Source of the DNA: Tubiluchus corallicola
Lineage: Eukaryota; Priapulida; Priapulimorpha; Priapulimorphida; Tubiluchidae
NCBI GenBank assembly: GCA_030141605.1
Contig: JAQGDQ010000422.1
Location: 137,862-201,861 of the forward strand
Direction of reading: 5' to 3'
DNA: 64,000 nucleotides
In this document: positions 9,101-18,100 of the stretch, piece by piece
Layout: the number at the start of each line of letters is the position of its first letter
Position numbering within the stretch: position 1 is the stretch's first letter
Notes under the pieces: generated by a model
The model's database searches: none
Seen by the model: the letters and a program-made list of their open reading frames with translations, nothing else
What the model was told of the DNA's origin: nothing
Made by a program: the position numbers and the translations under genes

Positions 9101-10836
9101 GAATATTATGGACTTATAATCCATAGTTCTAAGCAATTAATGAAAATCTAATGCTGAATAGTTAAAACAGATTGGCCTTGAACTAAAATTAATGACGAGT
9201 GGCGATCTTTGAAATTTTGCAAATTTAATTATAGTTTGATAATAAACGAAAATATTTACATTTTATTATTTTCGTATAGCCTATGCTTTGCGAGCCATCC
9301 TTGCAGACAAAGTCGTAGAAGCCCCTTGTTCATGCTTTGCAAATGGCATTCACTAAATCGCTTTACTCTTCAATTCGATTACCTCTTATAAGTATATCAA
9401 TATTTTCCCCCTTCCCGATCATTTACTATTTACGTGAAAGGGATAGCCTCTAGGGATCAGCATGCTGGTTACTAAATACAGACATAGTGTCATCATCAGT
9501 GCTAGAAATTAAGCCAAAAGAAATGATCAGTGCCTTTATGACGTTGCAATTACCACGGCACAAAAATCATTGCAAAATTAAAAGAGTGAAATTGAAGTTG
9601 CCAGTATATAAGTAGAAATACCCATAGAAAGAGATTCACAAATACGTAAAAATTGGTACAACACGCTTTTCTGGTCAGAGTATCCATTGGTAGGTATTGT
9701 AAAATGCAAGAATCCCTTTAGAATTCAAGAATTTGTACTCTGCAATCAATTTCTAAGGGTATATTTAATTGCATTTTGGTAACTTTAATGTGATTTTTCC
9801 TTATTTTGTAATGATTTTTGTGCCTTGTTAATCGTAGTGTCATGAAAAAATACTGATATATTCTTTTGTCTTGATTTCTAGCGCTGATAATGTAGTTTTT
9901 GTCGAAACGATTATCTGCACTCAATGTACAGCAGGTTTATTCCTGTATTGTTTATTTTCCCTACGTAAAGCAGAACAAGCTTCATTTTAACGCTTTTTGT
10001 TTCTTGCTCAGCGCCAACTTGGTTCATTGGAAAGCACTTGCAGAAGAGCAGAAACCGAAAGAAGAGGAAAAGAAACAAGTGAAGGAATCAGAAGAAAAGA
10101 AAGAAGCGAAAGGTGCTTTACGCATTTAAAAATTATAGAAGTGTTAACTAGTGTTTGTCAAGTATGAATTTTTACACCTATGACTACAGCCATTTACAGA
10201 ATAGAAGCTGAAAATTTTACAGCTGATTACATTTCTGTTGTTTGTAATTTTGTTATACTTTTTAGATATCTTCTGTAGTTGTATAGCCCGAGTAACAATA
10301 AAATTGAACTCTTTGCTCTGGTACATGAGAGACGATGACGACGGTTTTTGAATTGTGGAACTGGGTTTTAAATTTTCGGGTTTGCCAGACCTTTTCAAAC
10401 CTAACCAGAATGTTGTTTCAGCTGCTTTTAGTTATCATTTTTATTCATTGTGCCTATATTTACAAATAAAACCTGGCCATTCACAGATTAAAGCTAAAAT
10501 GTGTACAGCTGTTTACAGGTTTGTTATCTGTAGCTTTGTTGCAATTTTTACACCTGTTCTCTAAATATAACCAAAATAACAATAAAATTGAACTTCTTGC
10601 AGGGGCGACGGCGTTTTTTGCGTTAAGGAACGCTGTGGGTTTACATTATCGAATTCGCCATACTTTTTCTAGGCTTGCTAGAACTTTGTTTCTGTCGCTA
10701 CAAGCTCCGACTGTGATGGTGAATGAATTCAGTTCGCCATGTTTTTCAACATTGATGAATGTTCCTTATTCTTTATTCAGGTCATGCAAAGGAAGCAAAG
10801 AAGAAAGAATCGATAGGAAAAGAAAAGGGCAAATAA
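65..10836 (+). CDS. cyclic nucleotide phosphodiesterase, PDE5/6/11 clade (3' part, 9-exon path)
   Basis: Hydrolyses cAMP and/or cGMP; this is the C-terminal catalytic domain of a class I PDE. Exons read 65-154, 1835-1985, 2700-2906, 4407-4528, 5329-5440, 6036-6116, then 7745-7833 or 8059-8147, then 10012-10112 and 10781-10836. All introns are GT-AG and frame is kept, giving 335 residues. Visible signatures are [13 protein letters not shown] (general-acid His codon 1902-1904, metal His 1914-1916), CHDLDHRG (metal His-Asp 2730-2735), [13 protein letters not shown] (metal Asp 5363-5365) and ELPGCQ followed by VGF, the invariant Gln and hydrophobic-clamp Phe of the PDE5/6 type. The end is a Lys/Glu-rich tail with no lipid-anchor motif. 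Family members usually carry N-terminal GAF domains; here they would lie left of the window. The clade is clear from motifs, but the exact orthologue (PDE5, 6 or 11) and nucleotide preference cannot be decided. Confidence 0.93.
155..1834 (+). other. PDE intron, mostly unique AT-rich sequence
   Basis: Apart from a tRNA-like SINE relic near 408-500, nothing recognisable was seen. Confidence 0.6.
408..500 (-). repeat. tRNA-derived SINE relic
   Basis: On the minus strand, GGGTTCGATACTCGC (a pol III B-box) follows a block resembling the copies at 42135-42285 and 42365-42515 (CATTCACTAGCC, TTAACTTCGGT in + sense). Degraded. Confidence 0.5.
1835..1985 (+). CDS. PDE exon: [11 protein letters not shown] motif
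   Basis: Acceptor tttctacag, donor GAG|gtacag. It encodes [19 protein letters not shown] and [19 protein letters not shown], holding the catalytic general-acid His and the first metal-binding His. It ends in phase 0 with SLLE. Confidence 0.92.
2022..2115 (-). pseudogene. GIY-YIG endonuclease fragment of a Penelope-like element
   Basis: The minus-strand frame reads [19 protein letters not shown] and [11 protein letters not shown]. The pattern VYxIxCxxCxxxYIGQTxRxLKxRxxxH is the GIY-YIG domain of Penelope-like retroelements. No reverse transcriptase is seen beside it, so it is a broken remnant. It lies 37 bases after a PDE exon. Confidence 0.6.
2300..2675. mobile_element. TTCGAA-rich MITE-like element, copy 1
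   Basis: About 375 bp with ends AGGGCTAAGCATTCTC and (reverse complement of the right end) AGGGGTGAGAAACG. Clusters of TTCGAATCGAA lie inside each end. A second copy in the opposite orientation lies near 32070-32450. The ends resemble hAT-type termini but no exact target duplication is left. Confidence 0.6.
2700..2906 (+). CDS. PDE exon: HDLDHRG metal site
   Basis: Acceptor tttttttag, donor GTG|gtaggt, 69 codons in phase 0. It encodes [19 protein letters not shown], then [20 protein letters not shown] and [15 protein letters not shown]. This is the PDE signature HDxxHxG and the METHHF-like helix (here MEHHHF) of the catalytic core. Confidence 0.95.
3768..4310 (-). mobile_element. Penelope-like/inverted-repeat element tail, copy 1
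   Basis: Left and right ends are reverse complements: CACCACAACTTTATTAAAAC near 3782 and GTTTTAATAAAGTTGTGGTG near 4270. An internal minus-strand block, ACTGATGATGACAGCAG followed by GAAACATTTGG, is shared with 13972-14345. It holds a 36-bp tandem duplication (4171-4242). Confidence 0.6.
4407..4528 (+). CDS. PDE exon: ATDLALFF helix
   Basis: No usable ATG opens this exon; it was found by the need to join 2906 to 5329. Acceptor cttgttaag, donor AG|gtaaaa, 122 nt. It encodes [18 protein letters not shown] and [20 protein letters not shown], and the last codon AG|A (Arg) is completed at 5329. A second AG at 4412-4413 would break the frame with the previous exon, so 4407 was chosen. Confidence 0.9.
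4795..4995. repeat. CATTGCA-rich low-complexity block
   Basis: Irregular repetition of ATTGCA/TTGTATTG words (about ten near-copies) leaves frames open on both strands. No gene match. Confidence 0.5.
5329..5440 (+). CDS. PDE exon: [13 protein letters not shown] metal Asp
   Basis: Acceptor actttttag, donor CAG|gtaaat. It encodes [20 protein letters not shown] and [17 protein letters not shown]. The Asp in CDL is the fourth metal ligand of class I PDEs. Confidence 0.93.
5735..5785. repeat. AT/GTATAT microsatellite
   Basis: TATATATGTATATATA-type simple repeat inside a PDE intron. Confidence 0.8.
6036..6116 (+). CDS. PDE exon: ends at the invariant glutamine
   Basis: Acceptor aaaattttag, donor CAG|gtaaat, 27 codons. 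It encodes [19 protein letters not shown] and AHELPGCQ. The final CAG codon (6114-6116) is the purine-binding invariant Gln by alignment with the PDE5 motif QVGF, so the next exon begins exactly at the clamp region. Confidence 0.92.
7225..7388. mobile_element. short palindromic copy of the Penelope-like/inverted-repeat family
   Basis: Arms ATTTATAGTTAAAACACCAC and its near reverse complement ending TTTTAACTATAAAT fold on each other with only an AT-rich centre. The arm sequence matches the ends of the elements at 3768-4310 and 13972-14345. Confidence 0.6.
7504..7740 (-). pseudogene. non-LTR retrotransposon (LINE) ORF2 C-terminal fragment
   Basis: The minus strand reads [18 protein letters not shown], then [12 protein letters not shown] and a YGEK block, the usual [16 protein letters not shown]...LRS...YGERAF end of reverse-transcriptase ORFs. 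It stops before the LWNSLP motif. Its 5' side reaches the splice acceptor of PDE exon A. Confidence 0.7.
7745..7833 (+). CDS. PDE alternative exon A (mutually exclusive with B)
   Basis: Acceptor tatttcatttag, donor AT|gtaagt, 89 nt. It encodes [15 protein letters not shown] and [14 protein letters not shown] plus two bases that join C at 10012 (ATC, Ile). It aligns with the PDE5/6 segment after the invariant Gln, including the clamp Phe of VGF. It is 17/29 identical to exon B in protein, and nine of those 17 codons differ silently. Confidence 0.88.
8059..8147 (+). CDS. PDE alternative exon B (mutually exclusive with A)
   Basis: Acceptor tgacactctag, donor AG|gtataa, 89 nt, 225 bases after exon A. 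It encodes [15 protein letters not shown] and [14 protein letters not shown] plus two bases that join C at 10012 (AGC, Ser). Clamp Phe and the CxPCYD core are kept; the loop differs from exon A (PECRP against PGSHP). Same length and phase as A, so either fits the frame alone. Confidence 0.88.
8148..10011 (+). other. PDE intron, no recognised content
   Basis: AT-rich. The only echo of a known repeat is GTGTCATCATCAGTG near 9487, like the Penelope-type tail words. No coding signal found. Confidence 0.5.
10012..10112 (+). CDS. PDE exon: last catalytic helix and charged tail
   Basis: Acceptor tttcttgctcag, donor AAAG|gtgctt. It encodes [14 protein letters not shown], matching the final NRxxWxxLAEEQ-type helix of PDE5/6, and then a Lys/Glu-rich run ([19 protein letters not shown]). 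Confidence 0.88.
10186..10612 (+). repeat. diverged direct duplication inside the last PDE intron
   Basis: 10186-10345 and 10477-10612 share ordered words (GCCATTCACAGA.., TTTACAGCTG, AACAATAAAATTGAACT, GACGACGG/GACGGCG). The second copy carries an acceptor-like CTTCTTGCAG at 10602, which was not used in the model. Confidence 0.45.
10781..10836 (+). CDS. PDE terminal exon, stop TAA at 10834-10836
   Basis: Acceptor ttctttattcag. In frame with 10112 it gives [18 protein letters not shown] and a stop. Its Lys-rich composition continues the previous exon, which supports the join although no homologous sequence anchors it. Confidence 0.75.
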
Positions 10837-11021
10837 ACTGACACAATACAAACAAGCTTTTGCGTGTAGTAAACAATGCAGTAGCCATGAAAAACAGAAA
10901 CGGGAAAGGAGCACACGATGTTGCAAAGCAACGTTTCCCTAGAAGCATGGACAATTTTTTGCTAAATCGCCAGAGAGATCAAATACTCGAGAAGCACAAG
11001 AAAACCCTCCACTTACATAAA

Positions 11022-11480
11022 GTTTAAAGAATTCGTCTTGAAATTTTATACGACTTGCATACTGCGTTTTTGCATGCAGGGCTTGCGTCGGCAGTAATGC
11101 TGTATAAAACTTGTAAATCTAAACTCCCGCAATGATCGTTACGCGCAGCCATTTTAATGGTAGGTCATTTGAAACAAGTTTACATAATTTTGGGAGAAGT
11201 TTGAAAAAATAATCAGAGTATGGGCTTAGCACACAGGTTACTAACTAAGTAAAATTTGAAATTACTATATCTTGTCAATAACATTAAAAAATACGTTTTA
11301 TGTTAGTGAGCGGCGCACTCTGGAGAGTGAGCCAGTGACATTTTACCAATTGGCACTAACATTTTAAATTATTTCCAGTTACATGAGTCTTTCCAGGAGG
11401 TAAGCGAAATACTAAGTAATACAGATTTGCATTGAAAGTTTTTGGGACATAATTTAACATTGTCTTTTCCTCCCCTGATT
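11022..11480 (+). repeat. R2-family dispersed repeat (named here), copy 1
   Basis: Shares TAAACTCCCGCAATGATCGT, GCAGCCATTTTAATGGTA and TGAAACAAGTTTA with copies at 36755-37110 and 43486-43960 (+), and 26720-27010, 33705-34140 and 40805-41165 (-). Non-coding, family not recognised. Confidence 0.65.
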
Positions 11481-12535
11481 TACGTTTGCGTAGTGACGTC
11501 ATGTAATGGCGACTTCGGAACAGTACTGCGTGAGTATTCCTTTTAAGGCGAGTACGATATATGCATAAAAATGCTGCAAAGTAATATAATTTATAAGGCG
11601 ATACTTCTGAAACCCATTTCAGGCACCCTTTTCTTGTCCTTTAAACCCACACTTCTTTTTTCATTTTCATGGTTGTCTCGTGCTTGGTGGACATGATTTT
11701 TTGCTCGTTATTGTTCTAGTTATCTAATTAATGCTCTAGTAATTATCTAGTTAATTGTGAATTTATACTTGTTATGTAACAAGTGTGCAGTAATGTACTG
11801 TATGTACATAATTACGTTAATTTAATTATTTGATTTCGTGACAGTATTACAGCTAGTTATTTGTTAAGTTAAGTTTATTAACGTATTGAAAAAGAGTTTT
11901 TATTCAAATTTCAACGATGCCGTTTTTAAACATGTCTATGTATTTACAGGCCTATACCTACACTCATATTAATTCATATTAAACATTTTTAACTTTAAAT
12001 AAGTGTTCATTCGTAGACTCGTATTACTGAAAATTTCTTGCTTATCTATATGTCTAAATGTTGATGCAAAAGTTACTGTTATGTCTTCAAATAAAATAGT
12101 GCAAACCTGTAAATAATTTTATAAATACGATGCTAAGTGTTAGGCCTATCATAATGTTTAGTAAGCGTTCGTAATACGTAATAAACTCTTAAGCCATTAG
12201 TACATAAGTATATGGACCTATGGCTCTAAAGTTTTTTCTATCCTATTGTTGTAAGTCCAAACATCATTTACTGCTAAGAAATTTCTATTCAAGAGCTTGT
12301 GCAATGGCAGACAAAATATGCAAAAAATTCATGGTGTATGTACATGTAGTTTACTGTATAATTGTAACAATACTCGTACCTTACATTCTTTGTTAAGAAT
12401 GTAATCATGTTGAGAATGTCTGAAGTAACTTTTTGGAGTTCTAGTTAGTTTATTGAAACTGCTAAGTCACTGTATGGTTGTTGATTCGTTTATCTCTTCA
12501 TTTCATTCACCGTTCACTATAAAAGTTTATTAATA

Positions 12536-12700
12536 GTGCGAGACGAATGACTGAGTGGTTACAGTGTTGGCTTAACGACCAAATTTTTTCTCTGTCTGGT
12601 CAAAAATGGATAGAAAAGTGCTTATCTTTTACTCTGCCACCAGCTATGTACCTCTGATGGGAGATCGTATGCGCATGCATAAGGTTAAAACATAGAATAG
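12536..12700 (+). repeat. possible tRNA-derived SINE head
   Basis: GAATGACTGAGTGGTTACAG resembles a pol III A-box; no clear B-box follows at tRNA spacing. Weak. Confidence 0.3.
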
Positions 12701-13499
12701 CGTCCATCCTGAAAAGGTTATTGTCTTTAATTATCTCTGTTATTTACGACGCTGGGAGCCATTACGAAAACGTCAAAAAAACCTTTACCAAAATTAACGC
12801 GATGTTTGGGGTTCCTCGGTGCCAGACATTTTGACGCCGCTATAGAAAAAACGCATTAGTACACAGTAGGGCCTATGCTGTCTAAAGGCTTGTGCTAGTT
12901 TATACTCTCGTTGAAAACGTGTCAACGGAATAATAGAAAAGTGCGGTTAATAATTCATTTAATTATAGGACATCTTTTGCACACTATTAGATGCATAACT
13001 CGTGCGCCTTGTGGATTGCGATCATCATGGTAAAATAAGGAAAATTACTAAAACTGCCAAGTTTAACGTTTTTATTATTGTACACTATTATTGGCAATAA
13101 ATATTTCCATCCAAAAGTTAGCAGTTTATTTTTTTAACCGAGAAATTTTTATTGCGCCTGTATAGTACAAAGCTTACACCCCTAAATCTGATATTGCAGG
13201 TCCAGCCAACAAAATTTCCAAAATCCTATACTACGACGCGTCGACGATATACCTCGCGCGTTGTGTCAAGTGTTTCAAACATGCCCTAAACTGACACTTA
13301 ATTTGTGCATGATAGTTAATAATAGTTAATGAAACTAAATAACTGATATTTTATTTACACACATAGCTGTACGGAGAGAAATTTTTTGTTTTCGCGCTAT
13401 TATATTCTCTGATATGTCTTCTGTAAGCTCCCAGTGTAGGCCTATAATTTTTACTTTCTTTGATCATAAGTTTGAGGAACGCAATACAGGGAGTTGAAA

Positions 13500-13625
<126 letters not shown>

Positions 13626-13971
13626 GGAGGGAATAATTATTACCGCTGGATGCATTTGAATCACAAACTAAGCCACAGCTGTGTGCATTACATATACTTT
13701 TAATCTTGACTAGGTTTGACAGATAAATCTTAATGCCCAACATATAAATTCAATGTTGTATATTGTCTAATATACACAATTGCAATAACTGTAAACACAT
13801 ATTTTGAAACAATTTAAAGTGAAATCGCTTTTGGATTCGGCCAAATAATTTTTCTAATCGTGTTTTAATTTGTGAAATTACTTCCAAAATGAACCAAATG
13901 TGAAAAACACAAGTATTTCATTTTCTTATGAAAAACCCCCATATTAATTTTGTTACAGGCACATAAACACA

Positions 13972-14345
13972 TTTATAATTAAAAACAACACAACTTTATT
14001 AAAAACCTTTAGGTACATTAAAAGTTAAAAGCTGAAATCATGCGAAACGTTTCGACTAACTGTCGCTGTCATCATCAGTGGTAAATTTACAAATATACAA
14101 CCAATTTATATAGGTAGAGCCTATTAAGTAGAGCACTAATTAAGTAGTTAACAGAAGCCATACATGTAATGAATAAATAGACCTGGAGAAAAGAAACTGA
14201 TACATTAACAAATAGCTAAGTGTCTGAAAATAAAGTTAAAGGAATTGAACTACTTTGTACATTAAGAAAAGACTTATTAGGGTACATAGATTAATTTTTA
14301 AATGTAAGTTTTTAATAAAGTTGTGTTGTTTTTAACTATAAATCC
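13972..14345 (-). mobile_element. Penelope-like/inverted-repeat element tail, copy 2
   Basis: Inverted ends: ACACAACTTTATTAAAAA near 13989 and TTTTTAATAAAGTTGTGT near 14308. Internal minus-strand ACTGATGATGACAGCGACAG and CGAAACGTTTCG. Collinear with 3768-4310 but without its internal duplications. It ends about 460 bases before the VAT1 start codon. Confidence 0.6.
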
Positions 14346-14802
14346 CATATTATTATTATTTATAAAAATTTCTTGTAATTGATGACATTTCGAGAACATT
14401 TCTTCTCCTCTAACCGTCGTTAGCAGCAATAAAAAGTGTAAATAACATTGTAGGATTCTTTGAAAAATCACTTGATTTATGCTCACGTCATTGTACATTA
14501 TGGTGACCAATTTTATCAAAATCAAGCGAGAGATGGCAGCACAACAGCTGGGAAACGCAACACGTGTGAACTTCGGCAAGAATCGTTTGCATTTTGTTAT
14601 TTGTTCGCTGTGCAATTGACGCGTAAAGTAAACTGACTTTAGATCTTGCTGTTGTTGATGGGCTAGCTCTCGATTATTAGCTTGTTTAATCAGCAGTTTT
14701 ATGAGATGTTTTTAGTGTCTTGAATAATATACTTCTATGTATCGCAAAGCGTCGAATCATAGCTAGGATAAATTCCAGGTGCTGCCTTCGCTTGAAATAA
14801 TT

Positions 14803-15120
14803 ATGGACCAAAAAGAAAATGTTAAAGGTGCAGGCGATTCTGCGGCGATGTCAGCTGAGAGAAAGCCGTCTCAGGACTGCGTTAAAAGTATCGTATTAAC
14901 TGGTACTGGTGGATATGACAGATTAAAAGTTAGAACGGGTCCGAAACCCAAGTTAAATGAATGTGAAGTATTAGTGCGAGTGAAAGCATGTGGACTAAAT
15001 TTTGCAGAACTTGGTGTTAGACAAGGATTATATGACCGCCCAATTAAACCTCCATGCGTGCTTGGACTGGAATGTTCAGGTATTGTTGAAGAAGTTGGGG
15101 CAGGTGTAACAAAAGCGAAG
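14803..15120 (+). CDS. VAT1: VAT1 exon 1
   Basis: 106 codons, donor AAG|gtaaaa. The first ~25 residues (MDQKENVKGAGDSAAM...) are polar and unlike vertebrate VAT1, which is usual for this variable N-terminus. The MDR catalytic fold starts at CVKSIVLTGTGGYD. Confidence 0.93.
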
Positions 15121-18100
15121 GTAAAACTAATGTACCTTAGTTGCTAAGCTTAGTCTTATAAATATTAATAATCCATTAAAAGTGATGAAAGTTGTCAGTA
15201 GCACCAAACAGGATGTTATAGTATTAAAACAAAAACCAAATGTGGACACATTGCCATATAATATGAATATGAGTAATAGTATAATATTTCATAAACAAAT
15301 GTTACTAAAACTAAAAGCATTTTTGTCTTCGCTATATTTTTAATCTATTTTAAATTTATTTTAATGTACTATTTTCAATATTATCAAATATTTCTATCAC
15401 ATTATCTATCTATCTAGAAGAAATTGCATGATAACAAGGTAACAATAAGTAAATAATTTATTTGTCATTAAATGTTACAAAATAAACATAAACAAAAGCA
15501 AAAAACTAAAATAAAGATGGAAAAGAGACCGGGTGGCGAAAAGACCAAGGGTCACCAGGTCAACCACCCCATCCAAATCGAAGAAAATTAAGTGACCTGT
15601 CAAGTAAGGTATTTACAAATGAAAATAATCAGCAACTTAACAAAAAAGATGAGGCAACAAGTTCAAATGGGTTTAAATTTAGAAACAATAAATAAATTTG
15701 GCAATGAGAAGAGGCAAAATTTAAATTGGTAAACAAAACAGAAAATTTAAATTAAAACCAAGAGACTAATTCCAACACAACAAAAACAAAACTAAAAATT
15801 ACATATAAATCAAAAAACTCAATCCAACATAAGCAAAAAAAATGAAGCAATGTCAAGGTATTATATTTATGACAAAGCCTTTTTTGGGGAATCTACCGAC
15901 ATCGGTGAATTAAAGAGATTTGTTTGAATAAAAAATTAGTAGAACTTTTTAAATACAAACCCTTTCTTTTAAGCACATTAAAAATTTTCTGACCTGATTT
16001 TGACTCTTATATGCTAGCGAATTTGACTGCAATAAAATGGCTGGTTGTAGTATACAATATTTGGAAATGTGTCCGCAGTACTGAATATACAGAATACAGA
16101 ATAATTTATTTGCCTCAACATAATCAACATAGCATTAACAAATGATGTGACTACTAAGAGAGACAGGGTGGCAAAAAGACCGAAAGGTCATTGAGTCTAC
16201 CACCCTTCTACTAATTTAATAACAAAACTCTACTTAGATTAGTACTGTGAGCTACGTAAATTAAACTATAATGTAATTGTAAATTAGATTATTATATTTT
16301 ATCTAAAACATTATTCTTGTATAGCTGCAGTTGTTAGTTAGTAGCGCAAGCATATGTTATACTTGCGTAGCTACAACTACTAGTGATAACAAACCGATTG
16401 TACCTTGTACAGTAACTTAAACATAAATGCTTTTTGATACATAACATTAAACATTGAAACAGAAATATATTATGTTATCTTCCTGTTTTTTTAGCTGCTT
16501 AGTAGTAGTCTGCTTACATTCTGTTTTTTTTTTGTAAAATGATGTGCGAGTATCGTGTTTTACTTTCCGGTATTACGTTAAAGACAAACTGAAAAAAACT
16601 TCAATTAATGCACTTGTGTGATCGCATTTGCAGTTGTACATTAATTTTCTACCTTGGTAGATACTGAATGGTGCTGTAACATTCATGATAGTGACATTCT
16701 GATTTAGTCAAATTTAGTCTTTATGGAACAGACAATTTGCTCAGCTTTTACTGTGACCGACTACTTATATATTTGATTAACCACATTTCTTTCATTCATA
16801 CGTGGTATTATCACTGCAGGCATATACCATATATATATATATATATATACACTGTTAATACGCAAATGTGTCCGGTGCAAAAAATTAAAAACCAAGAGTG
16901 CAGTAGGAGTGCATAAAACACAAGTAATAAAGTCAAAAATAATATAAGCTACAGCAAAATACACCTATCTAAAAAAACTTAAGCACACTTTTACGAATAC
17001 AATCTCATATAAAATAATACATGTCACAGTGGTAATATAAACATGCATCTTGACATAAACACAAGTTACACAAAACCATCTCACGGTACATTATACATAT
17101 ATACATATAATTTTATTAATACCAAAGGTGTTGTTATTTAATTAACTCAGCTTTTCACTTTGCAGAAGTGCAAACACTCAGCACCAGTTTTCATACGCCA
17201 GCATATCCTGCAATTAAAATTTCTTTGTTTACCAAGTAAATTTATTACGCCCAGGCATATTTACAGAGAATGTTGGATATTTACAATATTTACTACGTGT
17301 ACACAAAATTTTAAATTTGATAGAAGTACGCGGTTTCTTACAAGCAAGATAGATTACATACCTGGTGACGTTGTTTGCTTGCTACGTGAAGCATTACTGT
17401 GATTACGAGTGCTGTATTATTTTCGTTTAAATAATGTTTGTTTGCTGGTGTTTCCATTTTTTATTCCCACTTTGTATTAATTGTAATTTGTAATTCAGAT
17501 GTGTTTAAGGCTTCTTTTTTCTAAATATCTTGATGTATGTATGCATATTGTTTATTATGTTGCTTGCCTTTTGTTGTTGCCAAAATTGCGTTCTTTTGCT
17601 TAGATTTTTGCATTTAACTTTATTCTATTATTTTTTGTTTTTAGTTTTTTTGACAGTTTGTACTATTTTTTCTTCTTATTTGATTTTGTTGTCACCATTT
17701 ATTTTTGTTATACCTGTCTGATGAAAGGGCGGGGGACTAGATGACTCTCCTTTATTCCCTCCCTTCCCTGCTCCACGATTACAATTATTTAATATTTGAC
17801 TAAAACTTTTGCTGTAAAATTATATTGGAGAAAATAAATGTTCAATGTCTATGTGATTTGTCAGGCCTGTGAATGTTATGGTTTAGTCACAAGGTGTTTG
17901 GTTACATTTTTGGGACTCCTTATAGGTGATCTATAAACGGCATCATTTGGTTGGTATAAAATGCGCTTGTGGCAGAAATTTCCAAGCGGGCTTATTTCTT
18001 TTACTGAGGGATAACCTGAGCCGGTTAATCCGCCTTTAGCCCTGTCACACACCCACGGAATTCAGATATCAGTCAAACTTAGTCCTGTACGACAATTAAA

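Noticed and set aside
10602-10841. Acceptor-like CTTCTTGCAG as the start of the last PDE exon
   Set aside because: In the required frame the downstream sequence loses the Lys-rich continuity seen with the 10781 acceptor, and the site lies in a duplicated intronic block.
14779-14802. In-frame GTG upstream of VAT1 as the start
   Set aside because: GTG is not a usual start in animals; the ATG at 14803 gives a family-like length.
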